Positions 1 through 5,509 of a DNA stretch of 6,619 nucleotides are shown in pieces. Numbering within the stretch: position 1 is the first letter of the stretch; every line of letters starts with the position of its first letter. Made by a program: the position numbers and the translations under genes. This stretch comes from Bacillota bacterium (GTDB lineage Bacteria; Bacillota; Bacilli; Bacillales_B; DSM-18226), in NCBI GenBank assembly GCA_021821235.1, contig JAKACS010000177.1:1-6619 (forward strand), given 5' to 3'. The notes under the pieces were generated by a model, which worked only from the letters and a program-made list of their open reading frames with translations, did no database searches and was not told where the DNA came from.

Positions 1-141
1 AATTTCCAACAAAAATCCGCTAGAAAGGACGAAATTGAAAAAATTTTTCACGAAAATCATTTATTTTTCTGAAAATTAGCAGGAATTTTTATAAAAAAGG
101 GCGAATTTTAACCTATCGCTGGAAAATGAGGGGGCATTTTA

Positions 142-372
142 ATGGACAAGGTTACATGTATTGCATTCTTTTTGTTCAAGTCTGCTTCAAATCAAGAAGC
201 TCAAAAAACGGCGCTGGACTTATTAAATGGCGATGTCTCACTTCGAGAGCTGAGGAAAAACCCCGCCCTTCAACCGCAGCTAATACTGGCGGAGACCCTT
301 TTAAAAAAACATCAATTAGACAAACATGAAATGCAGAAATTTGCTGAAACCTATTTGCTGGTTGAAGCATAA
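142..372 (+). CDS. Small orphan protein of unknown function, 76 aa
   Basis: I do not recognise this protein. The ATG at 142 is preceded by a GAGGGGG ribosome binding site at 128-134, seven bases upstream. This favours it over the overlapping out-of-frame ATG at 126. Residues 1-15 are mildly hydrophobic (MDKVTCIAFFLFKSA), but there is no convincing signal peptide cleavage site. Residues 18-72 are rich in Leu, Gln, Glu and Lys and look largely alpha-helical. The stop codon runs straight into a U-tailed hairpin, so the gene probably forms a single-gene transcript. A weak candidate promoter is TTCTGA (67-72), a 17-base spacer and TATAAA (90-95); the -35 matches the consensus at only three positions. 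Ribosome binding site, helix-like composition and terminator make a real gene likely. Its function is open. Confidence 0.68.
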   Translation: MDKVTCIAFFLFKSASNQEAQKTALDLLNGDVSLRELRKNPALQPQLILAETLLKKHQLDKHEMQKFAETYLLVEA

Positions 373-395
373 AACTTCCGCTTGGAAGTTTTTTT
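371..395. terminator. Bidirectional intrinsic terminator
   Basis: A nine-base stem (371-379 pairing with 384-392) closes a four-base GCTT loop and is followed by a T run to 395. It starts at the stop codon of the 142-372 gene. The stem begins with AAAA, so its complement also ends in a U tract. It can therefore stop transcription from the minus-strand frame at 407-556 as well. Confidence 0.8.
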
Positions 396-406
396 GTCAT
401 CCCGGT

Positions 407-556
407 TTATTCTTGCTGAAGTTTGGTTATAAAATCAGTAACCCGCATACTTCTCTCAAATTCACCTGCATTCCAAGGATAAGCTGCTCCAAACAAATAC
501 CGCTCGGCTACCGTTCTAAAAACAACAAACATAAAAGAACGAATAAAAGCATACAC
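407..556 (-). CDS. Candidate small protein with GTG start, 49 aa
   Basis: This frame is read on the minus strand from GTG (556-554) to TAA (409-407). It starts MYAFIRSFMFVVFRTVAERY and ends with DFITKLQQE. Residues 2-13 are hydrophobic. The middle holds a FGAAYPWNAGEFERS stretch that looks like real protein rather than a translated spacer. An AGAGGA ribosome binding site (571-566) lies nine bases before the GTG. The frame stays open upstream to a TGA at 587-589, which also allows a GTG at 577, but that start has no ribosome binding site. Downstream is the hairpin at 371-395, used from the opposite side. A CATAAT -10-like site lies at 634-629 with no good -35. I do not recognise the family. 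It could be a genuine small gene or the C-terminal stub of a decayed one. Confidence 0.45.
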   Translation of the reverse strand: MYAFIRSFMFVVFRTVAERYLFGAAYPWNAGEFERSMRVTDFITKLQQE

Positions 557-687
557 ATACTTTATTCCTCTTATCACTGACAGAATTCATTTTGAAAAAA
601 GCGGCCCAAAATTCATGGTTGATTGGCCATTATGGATACAGACGAAACCAACTGAAACGTTAAAAAGAAAGAAGAAAGGTGATCATT

Positions 688-822
688 ATGGTGCAAATTA
701 ATGTAAAGGTTGAATATGAAGGGAAAAATTACTTAACAAATGTCATCACTTCACGCGAAACAAGTGAAGAGGAAGTTTTCAGACTAGCACTTGAACAAGT
801 AAAGCAACAGTGGACTAAATAA
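688..822 (+). CDS. Small protein resembling the BA3454 stress-response family, 44 aa
   Basis: The ATG at 688 follows an AGAAAGGTGATC ribosome binding site (674-685). The product is a compact 44-residue acidic/basic protein starting MVQINVKVEYEGKNYLTNVI. It reads as two short beta strands (residues 3-10 and 13-20), a TS(R)ETSEEE helix cap, then a helix (about 27-42) containing LALEQVKQQW. From memory this matches the very short Bacillus proteins named BA3454 family stress response protein, which share the strand-GKNY-strand-TSEEE-helix-QW pattern. That assignment comes from recognition, not from a search. No molecular activity is known to me for the family. It converges with helD and shares its terminator. 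I saw no clear sigma-A or sigma-B promoter upstream. Confidence 0.72.
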   Translation: MVQINVKVEYEGKNYLTNVITSRETSEEEVFRLALEQVKQQWTK

Positions 823-835
823 ATCATCGAGAATA

Positions 836-869
836 AAAACCACCTTAGTTTAACGGCTAAGGTGGTTTT
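836..869. terminator. Bidirectional terminator between the 44-aa gene and helD
   Basis: A perfect 13-bp stem (836-848 with 857-869) encloses an eight-base loop (849-856). The outer ends are AAAA and TTTT, so each strand has a U tract and the hairpin can end both converging transcripts. On the minus strand the hairpin arm lies inside the coding end of helD: its last codons (Asn-His-Leu-Ser-Arg) and stop fall in the stem and loop. Confidence 0.9.
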
Positions 870-3204
870 CTGTTTCATCTGCTGCTAAAATATATTTTTC
901 CGGATGAACATTCTTCATTAACGGGCTAATCCTGGAGGAAGAAAACATATGCAGCTCGTGCATCGCCCTTGTGCAGGCGGTATAAAATAACTTTCGTTCA
1001 TTCTCCCGCTTGTATTGAGAAATATCGTACAACAAAACTCCATCAAATTCGATCCCTTTGGCAAGATAGGCAGGAATGACGGAGACTCCTCTTTCAAATG
1101 TAATGGTCGCTTTTTCAACAAGATGAACAGGAATCTGTTTTTTTAATAAGCTGAAAACTTCTTGACTTTCTTTTGCTGTCCGGCAGATGACTGCAATTGT
1201 ACCCAAACCCTTTTCACGCAGCTGAGCAATTTTTTCGAGGATTTTCGAGATTAATTGCGGCGCACGAACGACCGTCACAATCGGCTTATCACCCAAACGA
1301 TTAAAAGGTTGAATCTTTTCCCCATCTTCAAGCAATTCCTTCGTAAATTCAACAATCGGTTTTGTCGAACGATACGTTTTTAACAGTTCAATCCTCTCAG
1401 CCCTATCACTCTGGTTAAAAATATCGTTAATAACAGATGGTGAACCGGTTGCTCCGGAGAAAATGGCTTGATGAAAATCGCCTAGCATGGTTATTTTACT
1501 ATAAGGAAAAAAATGACGAATGAGCGCAAATTGGAATGGGGTATAATCCTGAGCCTCGTCTATGAATACATGGCGTATCGACGTTGATGAGCGCCGGCCT
1601 TCAAGTAAATCTTGCAAATAAGCGAGCGGCGTAGCATCTTCATAGGATATCTGCATTTTTTCCAATTGGCTGATCGTTTGCCGGCAGATTACTTCCCACG
1701 AAACGCCTGCTATTTCTTTCCCTTCTCTCCCTTTTTCAAAAAAGTGACGGTAGATTGCTGCCAGATCAACAAATTTTAATTTTTTCACCTTTGCAAACAA
1801 TGGTTTGAACTTTTGCTTTACGACCATTTCTGCGAGCAATTTTTGCTCACGCTCAAAGTCATCGAAGCTTTGATCCGAATAACGGTCTTTTGATAAAAGA
1901 GCGGAAAAAGCCTCCATGTACTCTTCTTTTTCCAAATACTGCAATTCCTTTTCTACCCACTCTTTTTTGCGCTCCTGCTTGACTTTTTTCTTCAATTCTT
2001 TAAGCAGCCATTCTTTCACAATCTGAAGCCGATTTGGTATGGAAATGGCTGAATCCAGAGAATAAAAGTAATCGTGAATCATTTGCTTGGAAACAATCAT
2101 TTCTTTTCGGAAAACAATGTCTTCAAACAGCAAACCGCGTTTTGACAATGATTCTGCATGGTCATCTAGCAATTGTTTAAAGTCAAGGCTACCCTTAAAG
2201 CGAATTGCCGCAATTTTTTCTTTTAATATGTCATCTTCTGCCTGATTAAGTAAAAATTCAATCTGGCTAAAAATGTCTTCCACTTCAAATTCAGGGCCGA
2301 TTCTTTGCTGAATAAATTCCTGAAACGTTGTCTGCTGCATATTTTCTTCCCCTAATTCCGGGAGTACGGTTGCCACATAACTATTAAAGAGAGGATTAGG
2401 CGAAAACAACAAAATATTGTCTGCGTTCAATGTACTGCGATGGCGATAGAGCAAATAGGCGATACGCTGCAGGGCCGCTGACGTTTTGCCGCTTCCAGCA
2501 ACCCCTTGAACAACAAGTAGTTTGCTCTGTTCATTTCGGATGATTTGGTTTTGTTCCCGCTGTATTGTCGCAACAATTGTCTTCATTTGATTGCTTGCAT
2601 TCTCGCCAAGAACTTCCTGAAGGATTTCATCGCCAATCGTAATACCTGTTTCAAACATACCTTTTAAGATTCCGGCTCTTATTAAGAATTGGCGCTTTAA
2701 TTTTATCTCACCATCGATGATCCCGCTCGGGGTGATGTACTGAGCCGAACCAGGTTCGTAATCATAGTAAAGACTTGAAATAGGTGCTCGCCAATCATAT
2801 ATTAAAAAGTTCTCGTTTTTTTCATCCATAAGCGAAGCAATACCAATATAAACCTTTTCGCTCCCTTGCTCTCCTGTCTCTGAAAAATCAATTCTTCCGA
2901 AATAAGGGGAAAATTTTAAACGGGCGAGGGTTTGCAACTGTTGATCCAGCTGCTTATGCGTCCGCTCTCTTTCCGAAAGTAATTCTGCTTGCTGCTTAAT
3001 GCTGGCGGCCGTTTCCGCAATGTCATCTGCTTCATCAAAATTGACCGTTACATCTTCCCAAAACGTTCTTCGTAAGTTAAGAACATCTGTGCTAACGGAT
3101 CCAGCACTACCCAGCAGATTTCTAACTTGTGCGTTAATCGTTTCACCTATAAACTCGATTCTTTCCTGTTCTTTTTTCCATTCAAAAGATTGTTCATCAG
3201 ACAT
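850..3204 (-). CDS. helD: HelD-type RNA polymerase-associated superfamily 1 helicase
   Basis: This is a UvrD/Rep-like ATPase of the HelD family. In Bacillus subtilis, HelD binds RNA polymerase and uses ATP to release stalled or post-termination enzyme from DNA. In the 784-aa form, residues about 1-100 are charged and helical (the arm that enters the polymerase channel in known structures). Residues about 119-180 carry the family-typical FLIYDWRAPISSLYYDYEPG block. The motor motifs are in order: Walker A GVAGSGKTS (234-242), DEAQD (549-553), GDFHQ (575-579), YRSTKPI (611-617), LAKGIEFDGV (714-723) and YTACTRA (741-747). All key residues are present, so it should be active, and its length fits the B. 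subtilis protein (about 774 aa). I chose the second Met (3204): the GGGGG site at 3219-3215 lies ten bases before it but only one base before the ATG at 3213. The stop sits in the terminator loop. Confidence 0.95.
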   Translation of the reverse strand: MSDEQSFEWKKEQERIEFIGETINAQVRNLLGSAGSVSTDVLNLRRTFWEDVTVNFDEADDIAETAASIKQQAELLSERERTHKQLDQQLQTLARLKFSPYFGRIDFSETGEQGSEKVYIGIASLMDEKNENFLIYDWRAPISSLYYDYEPGSAQYITPSGIIDGEIKLKRQFLIRAGILKGMFETGITIGDEILQEVLGENASNQMKTIVATIQREQNQIIRNEQSKLLVVQGVAGSGKTSAALQRIAYLLYRHRSTLNADNILLFSPNPLFNSYVATVLPELGEENMQQTTFQEFIQQRIGPEFEVEDIFSQIEFLLNQAEDDILKEKIAAIRFKGSLDFKQLLDDHAESLSKRGLLFEDIVFRKEMIVSKQMIHDYFYSLDSAISIPNRLQIVKEWLLKELKKKVKQERKKEWVEKELQYLEKEEYMEAFSALLSKDRYSDQSFDDFEREQKLLAEMVVKQKFKPLFAKVKKLKFVDLAAIYRHFFEKGREGKEIAGVSWEVICRQTISQLEKMQISYEDATPLAYLQDLLEGRRSSTSIRHVFIDEAQDYTPFQFALIRHFFPYSKITMLGDFHQAIFSGATGSPSVINDIFNQSDRAERIELLKTYRSTKPIVEFTKELLEDGEKIQPFNRLGDKPIVTVVRAPQLISKILEKIAQLREKGLGTIAVICRTAKESQEVFSLLKKQIPVHLVEKATITFERGVSVIPAYLAKGIEFDGVLLYDISQYKRENERKLFYTACTRAMHELHMFSSSRISPLMKNVHPEKYILAADETENHLSR

Positions 3205-3227
3205 TTTTGTCATTCCCCCAACTTGAC

Positions 3228-3245
3228 AATGAAACTAATTTCATT
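3228..3245 (-). promoter_or_regulatory. Palindrome in the helD 5' leader
   Basis: AATGAAA and TTTCATT form a perfect seven-base inverted repeat around a four-base spacer, ending nine bases before the helD ribosome binding site. Just upstream on the minus strand is TATTAT (3259-3254), a possible -10 without a recognisable -35 at 17 bases. If that -10 is used, the palindrome would sit just after the start of transcription, as an operator or an mRNA hairpin. AT-rich DNA produces such repeats by chance, so this is tentative. Confidence 0.25.
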
Positions 3246-3277
3246 TAAAATGGATAATAGTATTTCTATGCGTTTAA

Positions 3278-3295
3278 AAGTTTTTTCCAAAACTT
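3278..3295 (-). terminator. Weak AT-rich hairpin after the membrane-protein gene
   Basis: AAGTTTT and AAAACTT form a seven-base stem with one G-C pair around a four-base loop, about 65 bases past the 3360 stop on the minus strand and followed by a short TT. It is much weaker than the other terminators here. Transcription from the membrane-protein gene may read through into helD. Confidence 0.25.
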
Positions 3296-3359
3296 ATTTT
3301 ATCATTTTTCTCCCTCTAAATGCAAGAAATCCTCCTTTCCATTCCCTTCTCACGAACTG

Positions 3360-4196
3360 TTATTCCTTATCCTCATAAATCCATTTTCGAAATAAAGCAA
3401 CAACAAAAATCATTATAAAATGCAAGGAATTGCTAATAAATCTGCGCTGCCATTTGCTTTTTAAAATTTTAAACTTAATTAGGATTTTTTCCACAGTTGT
3501 TGAAATCGCAAACATGAATAGCCACGATGCCCAGTTATTCTTTTTGCTGAAAAGAAAAGTTGCTGAAAGCGATTGTAAAAAAGAGTACAACGGAGCAACA
3601 ACAAAATGTTCTCTCCACGAATAGAACCTCCCTATTCCGAATTTAAATTTGCGATGAACAGAAAATGCAAACAATAAATTGATCCCGGTAACAAACGTCA
3701 TAAAAAATAATGACAAAAAACGAATAAGCGGCTTCCCTTTTTGCAGCTGTTTATACCATATGTCACTCAACTGAAAATAAAATGGAAAAAGAAGAAAACT
3801 ATAGATTGTTTTCCACCAACGATGCCGATACACATTCAATTTAATGAATAGATTTTCAATTAGAGCAAAATAAGCGGAAAAAATGGTTTTAGCTTTCCAT
3901 CCAAATTGATTGCTTGTTAAAAAAATGGCTGTAAAAGGGACAAAAATAGCCTGTGATAAAATACCGCCAAAAACATTGTCCATCTCTTTTACTTTAAAAA
4001 CTTTCGGTTTGTATTTATAAGCATGCAACACGTTTAAAATAACATACTCGAAAACATAGGCCAAACCGATGTTTGACATCAACAAAATAAATAGTTTTTT
4101 CTTTTTTTTAGACTTGTAAAAAGAGTAAACCATGAGTACTGAATGAAGCACAAACAAAATCAGAAAAGGAAAACTATTTTTGTTTAATCGGTTCAT
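3360..4196 (-). CDS. Multi-pass membrane protein of unknown function, 278 aa
   Basis: I do not recognise the family with confidence. The frame opens at 4241, but the ATG at 4196 (MNRLNKNSF) has a GGAG site at 4206-4203, six bases upstream, while the earlier starts have none. This gives 278 residues. Hydrophobic segments suitable for membrane spans lie at about 8-27, 36-57, 76-95, 104-120, 129-147, 157-180, 196-216, 221-240 and 252-270, giving seven to nine helices. Basic loops (KSKKKKK at 29-34, HRKFKF near 181-186, KFKILKSKWQRR at 241-252) suggest these face the cytoplasm. A conserved-looking patch is ENLFIKLNVYRHRWWKTIY (114-132). This Glu, basic and Trp pattern recalls small Bacillus inner-membrane families such as CBO0543, but only loosely. 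No enzymatic motif is visible. It lies upstream of helD in the same direction, about 150 bases away, and divergent from the YceI gene. Confidence 0.8.
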   Translation of the reverse strand: MNRLNKNSFPFLILFVLHSVLMVYSFYKSKKKKKLFILLMSNIGLAYVFEYVILNVLHAYKYKPKVFKVKEMDNVFGGILSQAIFVPFTAIFLTSNQFGWKAKTIFSAYFALIENLFIKLNVYRHRWWKTIYSFLLFPFYFQLSDIWYKQLQKGKPLIRFLSLFFMTFVTGINLLFAFSVHRKFKFGIGRFYSWREHFVVAPLYSFLQSLSATFLFSKKNNWASWLFMFAISTTVEKILIKFKILKSKWQRRFISNSLHFIMIFVVALFRKWIYEDKE

Positions 4197-4282
4197 GACG
4201 CACTCCATTTTCACAGCATCATTTTTGCAAATTACCATCACAATATCCGCTTAGGTCATGCGCTTTTCTTATAGTATGTTCC

Positions 4283-4311
4283 TTAAAATCCGAATTAAAC
4301 AAATCGGTCAA
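4283..4311 (-). promoter_or_regulatory. Possible promoter for the membrane-protein gene
   Basis: On the minus strand, TTGACC (4311-4306), a 17-base spacer and TTTTAA (4288-4283) precede the membrane-protein gene by about 90 bases. The -35 is good, but the -10 matches TATAAT at only three positions. A competing TATAAG at about 4274-4269 lacks a -35. Confidence 0.3.
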
Positions 4312-4349
4312 AATGCAAGAATGAATTTTTTGAAGGTTAAAAAAAACAT

Positions 4350-4378
4350 TTGACAGATCGGAAAAACCATCATATAAT
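4350..4378 (+). promoter_or_regulatory. Consensus sigma-A promoter of the YceI-domain gene
   Basis: TTGACA (4350-4355) and TATAAT (4373-4378) are both perfect and are separated by exactly 17 bases. An A/T-rich block lies just upstream (4325-4349) and could act as an UP element. Transcription should start near 4385, giving a leader of about 60 bases. Such a strong promoter, followed at once by an operator-like repeat, suggests high expression held down by a repressor. Confidence 0.92.
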
Positions 4379-4412
4379 TTATCTCGAAATGATTTATCTC
4401 AAATTGAAGATA
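4378..4412 (+). promoter_or_regulatory. Tandem TATCTC element, MhqR-like operator
   Basis: Two adjacent 15-base units with two differences (4378-4392 and 4393-4407) each carry TATCTC followed by (G/A)AA. The second extends into an 18-base imperfect palindrome, TATCTCAAATTGAAGATA (4395-4412), with seven of nine pairs matched. As I recall it, the operator of the MarR-type repressor MhqR (quinone and electrophile response) is TATCTCGAATTCGAGATA, and the palindrome agrees at 15 of 18 positions. The element begins at the -10 and covers the start site, a classic position for repression. The repressor gene is not in this window, so the regulator is inferred. Confidence 0.6.
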
Positions 4413-4447
4413 GTTAACTTCAAAACAAACTAGAGGAGGAATTTGAA

Positions 4448-4981
4448 ATGACTAAAACAAAATGGGCGATTGATCCAGCACACAGCAGTGTGGATTTTTC
4501 GATTCGCCACATGATGATTGCAAATGTAAAAGGAACGTTTCATGATTTTCAAGCAGATGTACAAGCAGATATCACTGACTTAACAACCGCATCCATTGAG
4601 TTTACTGTAAAAATTGACAGTATTGATACAAGGAATAAAGACCGCGATGCCCATTTGCTATCAGCTGATTTTTTTGATGTAGAAAAATATCCAACCATGA
4701 CTTTCCGTTCCACCGACATTAAGAAACAGGATGAAGGAGAATACGAGGTAACTGGTGATTTATCACTTCATGGATTCAGCAATAAAGAGACCTTTGTCGT
4801 TGTGTTTGAAGGCCAAGGAAAAGATCCATGGGGAAATGAGAAGGCTGGTTTTAGTGCGCAAGGTGCGCTTAACCGCGCTGATTATGGGTTAACTTGGAAT
4901 TCTGCGCTTGAAACAGGCGGGGTGCTTGTAGGAGACAAAGTGAAAATTAATCTTCAAATCGAAGCAGCAAAAGCCGAATAA
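4448..4981 (+). CDS. YceI-domain protein, cytosolic, 177 aa
   Basis: The protein belongs to the YceI family, lipocalin-like beta-barrels that bind polyisoprenoids, quinones or similar long hydrophobic chains. Family hallmarks in order: IDPAHSSVDFSIRHM (8-22), VKGTF (27-31), DAHLLSADFFDVEKYP (67-82), GDLSLHGFSNK (103-113), LNRADYGLTWN (141-151) and VGDKVKI (161-167). Length is normal for the single-domain form. It has no signal peptide, unlike the periplasmic Escherichia coli member, so it should act in the cytoplasm or at the inner membrane face. The ribosome binding site GAGGAGGA (4433-4440) lies seven bases before the ATG. It is a single-gene unit with a consensus promoter, an MhqR-like operator and its own terminator. 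A role in handling quinone-like or isoprenoid electrophiles is inferred from that operator and the fold; the ligand is unknown. The symbol yceI is avoided because B. subtilis uses it for an unrelated gene. Confidence 0.95.
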   Translation: MTKTKWAIDPAHSSVDFSIRHMMIANVKGTFHDFQADVQADITDLTTASIEFTVKIDSIDTRNKDRDAHLLSADFFDVEKYPTMTFRSTDIKKQDEGEYEVTGDLSLHGFSNKETFVVVFEGQGKDPWGNEKAGFSAQGALNRADYGLTWNSALETGGVLVGDKVKINLQIEAAKAE

Positions 4982-4991
4982 CAATCCTTTT

Positions 4992-5026
4992 GGCTGTCCT
5001 CACCTTCGAACGAGGACAGCCTTTTT
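4992..5026 (+). terminator. Intrinsic terminator of the YceI-domain gene
   Basis: A ten-base GC-rich stem (4992-5001 with 5012-5021) with a ten-base loop is followed by TTTTT (5022-5026), eleven bases after the stop codon. There is no A tract on the far side, so it looks unidirectional and would not serve the minus-strand gene at 5243. Confidence 0.92.
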
Positions 5027-5046
5027 CCGTAAAAAATAGAGGAAAC

Positions 5047-5220
5047 CGTGACGAATGAGTAAGTCGAACACCCCTATTCCCCTAACAAATGGGAATTATC
5101 GTGACGAATGGGTAAGTTGAACACCCTTATTCTCCTAACAAATGGCAAAAATCGCGACGAATAAGTAAATCCAACGCCCCTATTCTCCTAACAAATGGGA
5201 AATATCGTGACGAATGGGTA
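5047..5220. repeat. Tandem array of a 53-bp repeat, 3.3 copies
   Basis: Three full units start at 5047, 5100 and 5153, each beginning CGYGACGAAT and ending AAATGG(G/C)A plus an A/T tail. A fourth is cut after 15 bases (5206-5220). By hand alignment, units 1 and 2 and units 1 and 3 agree at 46 of 53 positions, and units 2 and 3 at 43 of 53. The period is not a multiple of three, and I see no start with a ribosome binding site, so it is not a protein repeat. The stretch CCTAACAAATGG is identical in all three units. Each unit can fold a weak hairpin from GAAT near its start to ATTC near its middle; the inner pairs (GGGT with ACCC) are good only in unit 2. The array fills the convergent gap between the YceI gene and the 5243-5509 gene. 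Function is unknown. Confidence 0.93.
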
Positions 5221-5242
5221 GTAGCTTCAGGAGCCTGCAAAA

Positions 5243-5509
5243 TTAATGAAACAACGTTTTCACGCGTTCCAAGTCCTTTAACAGCTGTTGAATTTCATTT
5301 CTCGTAATCATAATTGGCATTTGATCGTATAAGGTCAAAATCAGTCCTTCTTCATCCTGTTCATTTACTTTTAAATAGCGATACAGATGATCAGTCAACT
5401 TTTCAGTTAACTCGGTTTGAATCGGAAAATTTTTCACTTTCTGCAATGAAAAAACGTTTTCACCGCTGTCAAATTGTCCCGAAATAAGATCACCTTTAAT
5501 AAATGGCAT
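5243..5509 (-). CDS. Small cytosolic protein of unknown function, 88 aa
   Basis: I do not recognise this protein. The ATG at 5509 has a strong GGAGG site (5521-5517) seven bases upstream, so the start is secure. It has no signal peptide or membrane span. Residues 1-30 (MPFIKGDLISGQFDSGENVF and on) look like short beta strands. Residues 31-48 form a probable helix (TELTEKLTDHLYRYLK), 55-68 a strand pair (GLILTLYDQMPIMITR), and 70-86 a Leu-rich helix (NEIQQLLKDLERVKTLF). The mixed alpha/beta layout suggests a single small folded domain. No catalytic or metal-binding motif is seen. No U-tailed hairpin follows the stop; the transcript would run into the 53-bp array, only 22 bases away. No strong promoter was found upstream. 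Confidence 0.8.
   Translation of the reverse strand: MPFIKGDLISGQFDSGENVFSLQKVKNFPIQTELTEKLTDHLYRYLKVNEQDEEGLILTLYDQMPIMITRNEIQQLLKDLERVKTLFH

Noticed and set aside
126..329. 67-aa frame starting at ATG 126
   Set aside because: It overlaps the 142-372 gene in another frame; the GAGGGGG site lies just after its ATG, so it serves the ATG at 142.
326..580. 84-aa plus-strand open frame
   Set aside because: It starts inside the 142-372 gene, runs through a strong terminator hairpin, has no ribosome binding site, and lies opposite a better minus-strand frame.
592..647. Sigma-A or sigma-B promoter for the 44-aa gene
   Set aside because: TTGAAA (592-597), TTGATT (619-624) and GGATAC (634-639) are present, but no pair has proper spacing.
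3127..3378. Plus-strand frames at 2999-3226 and 3127-3378
   Set aside because: They are antisense to the start of helD and its AT-rich leader, with no ribosome binding site or protein-like pattern.
5047..5220. CRISPR array
   Set aside because: The units are contiguous 53-base copies with no unique spacers, and no cas gene is present.
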